Assembly: GCA_020636095.1 (NCBI GenBank)
Contig: JACJYN010000003.1
Span: forward strand, 372,001-436,000
Direction: 5' to 3'
Source of the DNA: Lewinellaceae bacterium
Lineage (GTDB): Bacteria; Bacteroidota; Bacteroidia; Chitinophagales; Saprospiraceae
Length of the DNA stretch: 64,000 nucleotides
The notes below the pieces were generated by a model, which saw only the letters and a program-made list of their open reading frames with translations, searched no databases and was not told the origin of the DNA. The stretch's first letter is position 1; every line of letters begins with the position of its first letter. Both the position numbers and the translations under genes were made by a program. Shown piece after piece: positions 53,941 to 62,600 of this stretch.

Positions 53941-54051
53941 ATTTAGGTATTATGGTATTTCGGCATTATGGTTTTGTGGCCAGGAAGTTGCAGCGCCTCT
54001 GTGAGCCTCCGGCCCCAATACCGGGATACCATAAAACCGAAACACCTAAAT
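53941..54051. repeat. Imperfect inverted repeat, family 1 (copy B)
   Basis: Left end ATTTAGGTATTATGGTATTT and right end (complement ATTTAGGTGTTTCGGTTTTATGG) are inverted repeats. The inside shares TGTGGCCAGG and other blocks with 1193-1324. It occupies the middle of the 311-nt gap between the LamG and PNGase genes; nothing else is recognised there. Confidence 0.65.
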
Positions 54052-54173
54052 AGTTACGAATAAAGCCTATTAAATGGACGGAATTGAGCGGCACAAAAAA
54101 GGATCGTGCCCTGATCCGTTAAATTTAGGTTTTTTTAGAGCGGCGAAGCTCTGATAATCGATCCAGGGGGCGC

Positions 54174-55472
54174 TTACCGCCGGATCAGAAGCTTTTGCTG
54201 CAGCTTATCGCTTTCAGTAACCACCTCCAGGATGTACGCTCCTTCCGGCAGATGACTCAAGTTGAGAATAGGGCTATCCAGGAAGGCTCCTTGTGTTTGC
54301 TCTGTATGCACCCTTTTTCCGCTGATATTGTACACCATCAGGGTGGCTTTCCCCAGCACCGGCCTGCTGAAATTCAGTTGGAAGGCTCCGGAGGAAGGGT
54401 TTGGGGATACGCTTATTTTCGACTCCACTTGCGGTTCTTCGACAGCAGTTAGCGGCGTATTGCTCATAACGATGAGTTGGATAGACATTACGTAGCGGGG
54501 TTCGGTGTGCAGGTTGCCGTCGAAATTACAGCTGACCTGGTTGCCGAAGGCACAATCGGAGGCCGGGCTGCAATCCGGATACAAGGGGCTACAGCGATTG
54601 AGGTAGGGTTGCAGCACATAATCGAAGGCGGCCATCTCGCCAGAAGAAACCAGGTTGGTCACATCAAAATCAGCCGGCTTCACATCCTGCCCGGGGCACC
54701 AGCCTGCCCGCGCGTACAACCAGGTGCCATTTTGCGGCGAACAGGGATTCTGTCCGCAATCATTCTTCCAAAGGTGGTGTTGAAAAGCCGCCGTCCCGTT
54801 TACTTTAAGGGTGTGTGTTACTTCATAAAATTCGGCGGCGTTATCGGTGTTGCCCTGCCCATGGCCGGTGTTGTACACGCGGAGCATGACCTTCTCAGCG
54901 TTGGAGGGGATCAGGGCTTGCCGCACCGGCAGGTCATCTTTAAACCAGAGGGTGTCTCCTATCTTGAAATTGCCATAGCTGCGCTGTAGTACGTTATCCC
55001 ATCCGTGCCAGAGATTGCTCACTGAAATATATTGAAACTCCTGCTCGCCCTCGATAAACTCGAAATCCAGGTTCAGTGACCAGCCATTGGCATAGGTTTC
55101 TATGGTGGAAAGCAACTCCACCTCCCCGCTGAGTATCTCCCGGTAGGCGCTCACGTCGATCGTCCAGCCACAGCTGCCGATGCCAAAAGGGGTCATATAC
55201 CGGCCAATTTCCCACTCGGCCCCGTCCTTGCGGGCGAAAATGCGCGACAGGCGGTCATAGGGGTCGCAACCTACCCCGGGAGCACAGTTCAGGTCGATGT
55301 GCATCAACACCTGATTGTAGGGAGAAACGTCATCCGGAAAGTTGAATGTACCGGTAGCGGAGCCCGCGCCCCCCAGATGCACTTCATTTTGAAAAGTAGC
55401 AACAGTGACCGATTGGGCGGGCAGGTAACCTGCGATCATAAAGCATATTAAAAGAGAAAAGACGAGCCTCAT
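54174..55472 (-). CDS. PNGase F-like peptide-N-glycosidase with T9SS sorting domain
   Basis: An exported 432-residue protein likely to release N-glycans from glycoproteins by cutting the Asn-linked amide. The start at 55472 (MRLVFSLLICFMIAGYLPAQ) gives a signal peptide. The PNGase N-terminal domain shows HIDLNCAPGVGCDPYDRL (the Asp next to the Cys pair matches the catalytic Asp of PNGase F) and IGRYMTPFGIGSCGWTIDVSAY. The second domain has NTGHGQGNTDNAAEFYEVTH, matching the GHG..AEF catalytic Glu region. A T9SS sorting domain ends the protein (SPNPSSGAFQLNF). It lies upstream of the SusC/D operon on the same strand. Confidence 0.85.
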   Translation of the reverse strand: MRLVFSLLICFMIAGYLPAQSVTVATFQNEVHLGGAGSATGTFNFPDDVSPYNQVLMHIDLNCAPGVGCDPYDRLSRIFARKDGAEWEIGRYMTPFGIGSCGWTIDVSAYREILSGEVELLSTIETYANGWSLNLDFEFIEGEQEFQYISVSNLWHGWDNVLQRSYGNFKIGDTLWFKDDLPVRQALIPSNAEKVMLRVYNTGHGQGNTDNAAEFYEVTHTLKVNGTAAFQHHLWKNDCGQNPCSPQNGTWLYARAGWCPGQDVKPADFDVTNLVSSGEMAAFDYVLQPYLNRCSPLYPDCSPASDCAFGNQVSCNFDGNLHTEPRYVMSIQLIVMSNTPLTAVEEPQVESKISVSPNPSSGAFQLNFSRPVLGKATLMVYNISGKRVHTEQTQGAFLDSPILNLSHLPEGAYILEVVTESDKLQQKLLIRR

Positions 55473-55609
55473 AAGAAAGTAGATTTTGATTGGTGGACTA
55501 TAATACCACAAAATAATAATTAATTTGGCGTATCAATTCCGCATTAATGGTAAGAGTAGGTTAGGAGGTACATTATCCTGGCTGAAATGAATAACGAATA
55601 TACATATCC

Positions 55610-56347
55610 ATGCCTTACACCCTTGAAATCTGCTGCGACTCCGTCGCATCCGCCATCGCTGCCGCCCGGGGCGGGGCCAACCGCATAGAGCTCTGTGAAA
55701 ACCTGGCGCAGGGTGGCGTAACCCCCAGCGCCGCCAAGATCAAACTGGCCAAAGCGCGGCTCGATATCCCCGTCTTTGTGCTCATCCGGCCCCGCAAGGC
55801 GGATTTTTTGTACAGTGAGTTAGAGTTTGAAATCCTGCTGGAAGATATCCGCCAGGCCAAGGCTTTAGGCGCCGACGGTATCGTCTCCGGCGCCCTGAAA
55901 GCCGATGGCGCCATCGATGAGGCCCGCACCCGAAAAATGGTGGAGGCCGCTCACCCGCTGCCCTTCACTTTTCACCGGGCTTTTGATATGTGTAATGACC
56001 CGTTACAGGCGATTGATGTTCTGGCGGGGCTGGGGGTGAAGCGCATCCTGACCTCCGGCCAGCAGCCGGACGCGCTGATGGGCAAAGCTAACATCGAACG
56101 CTTTGTAGCGTACGCAGGCAACCGGATTGGCATTATGGCTTGCGGGGAGTTGCTGCCGGAAAATATCGGAGCGCTGCTGGATATTCAGGGCCTGACGGAG
56201 CTTCACTCGGCCGCCCGGGGGGAAATACAAAGCCGGATGTTGTACACCGGGTCAGTAAACATGGGAGACGAAGGGGTTCAGGACGAATTCCGATGGCAGG
56301 AGGTGGACGAGGAACTGGTGCGGGGTATGAAGGAGGTGTTGGCATAA
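55610..56347 (+). CDS. cutC: CutC family protein
   Basis: A 245-residue TIM-barrel protein. The N-terminus LEICCDSVASAIAAARGGANRIELCENLAQGGVTPS and the central IPVFVLIRPRKADFLYSE and FHRAFDMCNDP are full CutC signatures. CutC has been linked to copper homeostasis, but the activity is uncertain and many authors treat it as a putative metal-binding or enzyme-like protein. It lies upstream of two MacB-like permease genes on the same strand; joint function is not evident. Confidence 0.92.
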   Translation: MPYTLEICCDSVASAIAAARGGANRIELCENLAQGGVTPSAAKIKLAKARLDIPVFVLIRPRKADFLYSELEFEILLEDIRQAKALGADGIVSGALKADGAIDEARTRKMVEAAHPLPFTFHRAFDMCNDPLQAIDVLAGLGVKRILTSGQQPDALMGKANIERFVAYAGNRIGIMACGELLPENIGALLDIQGLTELHSAARGEIQSRMLYTGSVNMGDEGVQDEFRWQEVDEELVRGMKEVLA

Positions 56348-56480
56348 AAAACCGGCGCAGCTTGAATTGCTTCTTGAAGAGTGTTCAAATTTACATATTG
56401 CAATTTATCCGACAAAAGCATACCTTGGGGAAAGAGTTTCAGCGGTTCAAAAAACCATCCTTATTAACAAATACCCGGCT

Positions 56481-57731
56481 ATGTTCGACCGCGATAAATG
56501 GCAAGAAATCCTGATTACCATCCGACAGAACAAGTGGCGAACCCTGGCCACTGCTTTTGGTGTGTTCTGGGGTATCCTCATGCTGGTGCTCCTGCTGGGC
56601 GCCGGCCAGGGGATGCAAAACGGCGTGGTCAGTAGTATGATTCTGGACGCAACCAACAGCATCTGGTTTTTCACCGGCCGCACTTCTTTACCTTACAAAG
56701 GCCTCCCCCCGGGCAGGATGCTGGAATTCACGGAAGAAGACCTGCAATACATCGATGACCATGTAGAAGGCGTGGAGTACATTGCGCCCGAAAACTGGCT
56801 GATGGGAAATTTCAATATCGTCCGGGGCGCTAAGTCTTCCCCGTTTATGGTGTTGGGCGCCGGAAAAGATTACTTTAAGATCAAAATCTACCAGGATTAC
56901 CTGGCCGGGCGAAAGCTGAATTTCAATGATAACCTGGAAGCCAGAAAAGTATGCGTGATTGGAGACCGGGTCGCCGATGTGCTTTTCCGGAAAGACGAAA
57001 GCCCTATCGGGCAGGAGATTCTCATCAAAGGTAGCGTCTTTACGGTGGTGGGGTTATTTCACGACGAAGGCTGGGGGGGGCAGTTCTCCGAGCGGATTTA
57101 CATTCCTTTCAGCACTTTTCAGCGTACTTATAACCCGGAGCGCAGTGTCCGGCTTTTTGCCGTGACCACCCAGTCTGGCTATTCCGGTAAGGGCCTGGAA
57201 CAAAAGATACTCACTGTGCTCAAGCAGCGCCACGTCGTTCACCCCGACGACAATCAGGCCTTCTGGTCACACAACCAGGAGGAGAACTTCCGCTCGGTGA
57301 TGAACCTCTTTAAGGGGATCAAAACCTTTGTATGGCTGGTCGGGCTCGGCACCCTGATTGCCGGCATCGTCGGCGTAAGCAATATCATGATGATCGTAGT
57401 GAGAGACCGCACCCGGGAGATCGGCATCCGCAAGGCCGTGGGCGCCACGCCCGGGTCCATCATCAGTATGATCCTCCAGGAGTCTATTCTCATAACCGGG
57501 GTGGCCGGCTACTTCGGCATACTGGCGGGCGTCGGCCTGCTGTACGGGCTCAACCGCATCATGGCATTGGCCGATGCCGATATAGAATATTTCGCCAACC
57601 CCAGCGTCAACCTGCGAGTGATCTTCGCCGCCCTGCTGGTCCTGATCCTATCCGGCGCCCTCGCCGGGCTGATCCCGGCCAGGAGAGCGGCATTCATTTC
57701 ACCGGTGGATGCGCTGCGGGATGGCGTGTGA
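56481..57731 (+). CDS. MacB-like ABC transporter permease (FtsX family), copy 1
   Basis: A 416-residue inner-membrane protein. The start at 56481 (MFDRDKWQEI) matches the neighbouring paralogue; the frame extends 38 codons upstream with no homology. It has an N-terminal membrane segment (ATAFGVFWGILMLVLLLGAG), a large periplasmic MacB_PCD domain (about 45-285), then three membrane segments with FtsX motifs (TREIGIRKAVGATPGSIISMI; GALAGLIPARRAAFISPVDALR). No ATPase or MacA-type adaptor is in the window, so the partner is encoded elsewhere. Likely exports lipoproteins or signals lipid/peptide movement across the envelope. Confidence 0.9.
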   Translation: MFDRDKWQEILITIRQNKWRTLATAFGVFWGILMLVLLLGAGQGMQNGVVSSMILDATNSIWFFTGRTSLPYKGLPPGRMLEFTEEDLQYIDDHVEGVEYIAPENWLMGNFNIVRGAKSSPFMVLGAGKDYFKIKIYQDYLAGRKLNFNDNLEARKVCVIGDRVADVLFRKDESPIGQEILIKGSVFTVVGLFHDEGWGGQFSERIYIPFSTFQRTYNPERSVRLFAVTTQSGYSGKGLEQKILTVLKQRHVVHPDDNQAFWSHNQEENFRSVMNLFKGIKTFVWLVGLGTLIAGIVGVSNIMMIVVRDRTREIGIRKAVGATPGSIISMILQESILITGVAGYFGILAGVGLLYGLNRIMALADADIEYFANPSVNLRVIFAALLVLILSGALAGLIPARRAAFISPVDALRDGV

Positions 57732-57740
57732 TTAATTTAG

Positions 57741-57783
57741 AGTGGGTTCAAATTTCAGGCTGAAAACGAAATTTGAACCCACT
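57741..57783. repeat. Perfect 16-bp hairpin, family 3 (copy B)
   Basis: AGTGGGTTCAAATTTC (57741-57756) and its exact complement (57768-57783) enclose an 11-nt loop. Its core (TTCAAATTTCGTTTT in reverse) matches the hairpin at 9925-9957. It lies between the two permease genes, where it could lower readthrough; there is no T tract. Confidence 0.65.
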
Positions 57784-57802
57784 CCTAGAAGCTGAGAAGA
57801 TT

Positions 57803-59053
57803 ATGTTTGACACCGACCGTTGGCAAGAGATTTACCACAGCCTCCGCAAGCATCGCCTGCGGACATTGCTCACCGCTTTTGGTGTATTTTGGGGCATTTT
57901 TATGCTGGCCGTCCTGTTGGGGGCAGGCAGTGGTTTGGAGAATGGCGTAACGCGCAATTTTAATGTTGCCAAGAATGCTGTTTTTATCTGGACACAGCGT
58001 ACCAGCGTTCCCTACAAAGGCCTGCAGCCTGGCCGTTTCATTCAGCTGAAAAATGCCGATATGGAAGCCATTCGGGAGCAGATACCCGAACTGGAATCCC
58101 TCAACCCGCGGCTTCGGATACCTGGAAGTTACACGATTGAACGCGGCGATGAGAGCGCATCCTTCTCCGTCAATGGCGATGCCCCCGATTTGTTAGACAT
58201 CCGGCCTATGCTGATGCTATCCGGGCGTTTCCTCAACGAATCGGATATCGCAGAAAAGCGCAAAGTGGCGGTTATCGGTTCCCGCGTCCAGGAGGTGCTG
58301 TTTAAGGACGGCGCCGGCCCTATCGGGGAATTTATACAGATCAAAGGCGTACCTTTCCGGGTGGTGGGCACGTTCGGCAGCCAGGCCAATAATGATGACG
58401 CCATCGAGGATTTGCAAACCATCCACATTCCCATTTCCACCCTGCAGGTTACCTTTAACCGGCCCAATGAGATCGACTATTTTGCCTGTATCCCTAAGGA
58501 AGGCGTACCGGCGGCGGTGCTCGAAGAGAAGATGCTGGCCCTGCTCAAGCAACGCCACCTGGTGGCGCCGGAAGACGAACGGGCCTTTGGCGCGGAGAAT
58601 GTCGAACGGGAATTTCGGGACGTACAGAACCTTTTCACCGGTATTCGCGGTTTCAGCTGGCTGGTCGCTATCGGCACCATCATCGCCGGCGCCGTAGGCG
58701 TGGGCAACATCATGGCGATCATCGTCAAGGAGCGCACCAAGGAGATCGGCATCCGCAAGTCGCTGGGCGCCACCCCCTGGTCGATCGTCAGCATGATCCT
58801 GCAGGAGGCGCTGGTTATCACCGGGTTGGCCGGTTATGTCGGCCTGGCGGCCGGATGCGCCACGATCGCCGGCATCAGCTATGCGCTGAAACAGCTGGGG
58901 ATGGAGTCGGAGTTCTTCGCCAACCCGGAGATCAACCTGGGGACGGCCATCACGGCCATTATTGTGCTGACTGCCACAGGGCTGATAGCAGGGCTGATCC
59001 CTGGCCTGAGAGCCGCGTCGGTAAACCCGGTGGTGGCTTTGCGGGATGAGTGA
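57803..59053 (+). CDS. MacB-like ABC transporter permease (FtsX family), copy 2
   Basis: A 416-residue paralogue of the preceding gene with the same layout: MFDTDRWQEIYHSL start, membrane helix LTAFGVFWGIFMLAVLLGAG, MacB_PCD domain, and C-terminal FtsX helices (TKEIGIRKSLGATPWSIVSMIL; LIAGLIPGLRAASVNPVVALRDE). An upstream TTG start at 57773 lies in the hairpin and is rejected. The equal length and shared motifs indicate a tandem duplication, and the two may form a heterodimeric permease. Confidence 0.9.
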   Translation: MFDTDRWQEIYHSLRKHRLRTLLTAFGVFWGIFMLAVLLGAGSGLENGVTRNFNVAKNAVFIWTQRTSVPYKGLQPGRFIQLKNADMEAIREQIPELESLNPRLRIPGSYTIERGDESASFSVNGDAPDLLDIRPMLMLSGRFLNESDIAEKRKVAVIGSRVQEVLFKDGAGPIGEFIQIKGVPFRVVGTFGSQANNDDAIEDLQTIHIPISTLQVTFNRPNEIDYFACIPKEGVPAAVLEEKMLALLKQRHLVAPEDERAFGAENVEREFRDVQNLFTGIRGFSWLVAIGTIIAGAVGVGNIMAIIVKERTKEIGIRKSLGATPWSIVSMILQEALVITGLAGYVGLAAGCATIAGISYALKQLGMESEFFANPEINLGTAITAIIVLTATGLIAGLIPGLRAASVNPVVALRDE

Positions 59054-59149
59054 GAAAGAAAAGGGCTTCCGGATTTACCACTGGTGTTGGTTATTTTGCC
59101 GTATGGTTTATTGCGGTAGGGTTTGGCGCTTCATTTCCTTTTACAAAGG

Positions 59150-59179
59150 TTGAACTTTCCCATTATTATTGTATTTTTG
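59150..59179 (+). promoter_or_regulatory. Promoter of the CBS gene
   Basis: A -33 TTG (59150-59152) and TATTTTTG (59172-59179, exact TAnnTTTG) are separated by 19 nt, the ideal Bacteroidota spacing. The CBS start codon is 55 nt downstream. Confidence 0.6.
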
Positions 59180-59234
59180 ACACTATCTGAGCTCTGTAAT
59201 GGGCTGTCAAAGGTAAATACCAAAAAGAATAAAA

Positions 59235-59666
59235 ATGGATCTCAAAGCTCCTGTTTCCACCATAATGACCACCGATCTCAAAACGGCTGGCCCGGATGAC
59301 GCCACTACGGTTTTGGATGAAATTTTCCAGCACAACCGTTTTCACCACGTTCCCATCATTGATGAGGAGAAGAAAGTGGTAGGCATCATCAGCAAATCTG
59401 ATTTTCTCTATCTGCTTAGAGGATATACCGTGCACGAAACCGACCGGTTCCGGGAATCGGCCAAACTGCGCGGATTTAAAGTGAGGGAGATCATGCATGA
59501 TAAGGTAGTCACTATTCAGGAAGACGAGCCCATTAGCCAGGCGGTAGCCATTTTGGCGGAAAATCGCTTCCGCGCCCTGCCGGTTGTCAATAGCAAAAGT
59601 GAATTGACCGGTATTGTGACGACGCATGACATCATCGATATGGTCAATGAACTGGAGGCCGAGTAA
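59235..59666 (+). CDS. Tandem CBS domain protein
   Basis: A 143-residue protein made of two CBS domains (about 8-66, VSTIMTTDLKTAGPDDATTVLDEI and HHVPIIDEEKKVVGIISKSDFL; about 82-140, VREIMHDKVVTIQEDEPISQAV and FRALPVVNSKSELTGIVTTHDI). Such pairs bind adenosine nucleotides and sense energy state. There is no attached effector domain. It ends 20 nt from the stop of the convergent hybrid sensor kinase-cyclase, which may be only positional. Confidence 0.92.
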   Translation: MDLKAPVSTIMTTDLKTAGPDDATTVLDEIFQHNRFHHVPIIDEEKKVVGIISKSDFLYLLRGYTVHETDRFRESAKLRGFKVREIMHDKVVTIQEDEPISQAVAILAENRFRALPVVNSKSELTGIVTTHDIIDMVNELEAE

Positions 59667-59686
59667 AAGGCGGACGGCGCACTGGC

Positions 59687-62600
59687 TTACTTTTTCTCCA
59701 TCATCTCTACCCCTGTCCATCCCTCCGGCTTGCCATGGGTAAGGATATAAGCGATGCGATTGAGGAATAACTCGACGGTAGTATCATCTGGATTGGCGCG
59801 CAGCACCTCTTCAAAGGTGTCCATCGCCTCCCGGAAGTTCCCTGCAAGGTAGTGTTCCCGGGCGGCCTGAAATTTGGGAAGCGTTACCCGCTTATGTTCT
59901 ATCAACGAAGGCGGGTCGCCGTCGAAGCACTCGTAAATGCCTACCGTTTCGCGTTTACCCTTAACCAGTACCTGCCCCAGGGAACGCAGGTTAAAGGCCT
60001 CTTTATCCGTTATCTTATCCAGGCTGTCGCCACTCAACAAGATCGACGCTCCGTAGTGCTTGGTCAGGCTCTCGATGCGCGAAGCCGTATTAACCGTATC
60101 CGATATGGTGGCGGCGTCCATTCTTTTTCGATCGCCAATGATTCCCATGATCAGGGAGCCGCTGTGGAGGCCGGCGCCGATCCGGATTGGCGCCCGGCCC
60201 TTGGCATGGCGTTCTACATTGTAGGTGCGCAGCGCTTGCTGCATTTCTATGGCGGCCCTCAGGGCATCCACGGGGTTTTCCGGAAAAATGGACATGATGG
60301 CGTCGCCAAGATACTGGTTGACAAACCCATGGTTCTTAACTATGATCGGGCCCAACCGCCCATGAAAGGCATTGACGAAGCGGTAGTTTTGTTCCGGGGT
60401 CATACTCTCGGAAAGCGTGGTATAGTCCCGGATATCACTGAATAAAACCGTCACTTCCCGTTCGGCAAAATCCCCCAGTTCTACTTCGGTAATGCGCTGC
60501 CGGCCCAGTGAGCGGAGGAATTCATTGGGGATAAAGCGCCCGGTAACGTCAAAAATCCGGTGCAGGTCGATATGGGTCTGTATGCGGGCCAGGAATTCCT
60601 CTCTGGAAAAGGGCTTGGCCAGGTAGTCGTTGGCGCCCAGTGAAAGCCCCTGAACCAAATCCTCTACCTGGTTCTTGGCCGTCACCATGATGACGGGCAG
60701 TTCGGAAGGCAGGTGTTTTTCGCGGATTTTATGGCATACTTCGTATCCGGACATTCTAGGCATCATTACATCCAGCAACACCAGGTCGAAAGGCCGGCTG
60801 CTTTCGAGATGACGCATAGCCTCCTCGCCATTCATGGCCTGCACCAATTCGTAGAATCCGGACGACAGATGGTTTTTCAGCACCTGTTGGTTAACCGGCT
60901 CATCGTCGACCACCAGGATTCGGATTCTATCTGCTTCATTGCCGGCTCCGTGGTGGAATCCGGAAGCCCCCTCTGTTCTTTCGCCATCAGTGGTTTCTAC
61001 GGAGGCGGGCGTTACCGGGCTCAGCGCAGCCAGCGGCCTGCTGGTGAGGGCGGAACTGGCCTTCTCGCCCGAAATGGGTAAGGTGAAGAAAAAAGTAGAC
61101 CCCTTCCCAATTTCCGATTTGACCCACATGCTGCCGCCATGCAGTTCCACCAGCCGTTTGGAAATACTCAGCCCCAGGCCGGTACCTGAAAATTCACGGG
61201 TAGTGGAACCGTCCCCTTGTTCAAATTCCTGAAAGATAATCTCCTGCTTTTCCTGGGGAATACCGGCGCCCGTATCCTCGACAAACATTTCGAGCAGCTT
61301 CCGTCCGGAAACCTCCGTTTCCCTTGCCCCTATCCGGATGTGGCCCTGTTCGGTAAATTTAATGGCATTGCCGATCAGGTTGTAGAGTACTTGCTGCAGG
61401 CGGTTTTCATCACCCTCAGCGGTAGGCAGGCCGTCTGGTACCGAGTTGATCAACTGAAGTTTTTTTCCTCGGATCAAAGGCCGGTTATTGCGGAGGACAA
61501 TCTCCGCCAGGACGTGTAATTCCACGGCCTTGCAGTTGAGTTCCAGGTCAAAATTCTTAAGTTTTGAAAAATCCAGGATATCGTTGATCAGGCTATTCAG
61601 GCGTTTGCCGGAGGAGATCACCATCGACAGGTCCTCTCTGCTTTCCGGGTCTTCAAGGCGGTGGTGAAGCCCTTCCGACAGGCCGATAATCCCCTGCAGC
61701 GGGGTACGCAGCTCGTGAGAGGTATTGGCCAGGAATTGGTCCTTCAGCCGGTCTATCTGGCGCAGCCGTTCTGAAACCTGCTTTTCTCTGTCCAGTTCCT
61801 TCTGCTGCCATCGGATTCTTCGGCGCTGAGCCCGGGTGCGCCACCGGTAGATCAGCCAGAGTATGGCTGAAAGCATCAACAGATAAAGCCCTTTGGCCCA
61901 CAGGCTCTGCCACCAGGGAGGTACGATTATGAAGCGGACAGCCGCTCCCTCTTCATTCCAGACTCCGTCTCCATTGGAGCCCTTTATCCGAAAGGTATAA
62001 GCACCAGGAGAGAGGTTTGTGAACGTAACTTTATGTTCTCCGCCCATAGCGACCCAATGATCGCTCAATCCCTCCATCCGATAGGCATACCGGTTCTTGG
62101 CCGGTTTGGCAAAGCTCAGGGCGGCAAATTCGAAGGTGAGAATATTATCCCGGTAGGAAAAACGAAGTTCCTCGTCCCGGGATATGGCCCGGATCAACCG
62201 GGACGGCTTCTGCTCGCCTGCCCGGAATGCCTGGATAGCGGTGATGGCTACCGGAGGAGGAACACTGTCTACCCGGATATCTTCCGGCCGAAAAGCATTG
62301 AACCCATTGTCTCCTCCAAAGAACAACCTATCGGTAAAGGGGCTTTTACAATAGGCCCCAACATTGAAGGAGGAACTCTGCAGGCCATCCTGAACATCGA
62401 AATTGAGAAAACGCTCTGTATTGGGGTCGAGACAGGACAGCCCCCGGCTGGTGCTTACCCATATTTGTTCTTTCGCATCTTCCAGGATACCATAGACGAT
62501 ATCACTGGGTAAGCCATCCTCAGTATGGTAGGAGACAAAGGTCTCTTCCTCCGGCAGCAGTCGGTTCAGTCCATCGCGGGTACCTACCCATATACGGCCC

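Noticed and set aside
57773..57802. TTG start for the second MacB-like permease
   Set aside because: It lies inside a perfect hairpin; the ATG at 57803 aligns with the paralogue's start.
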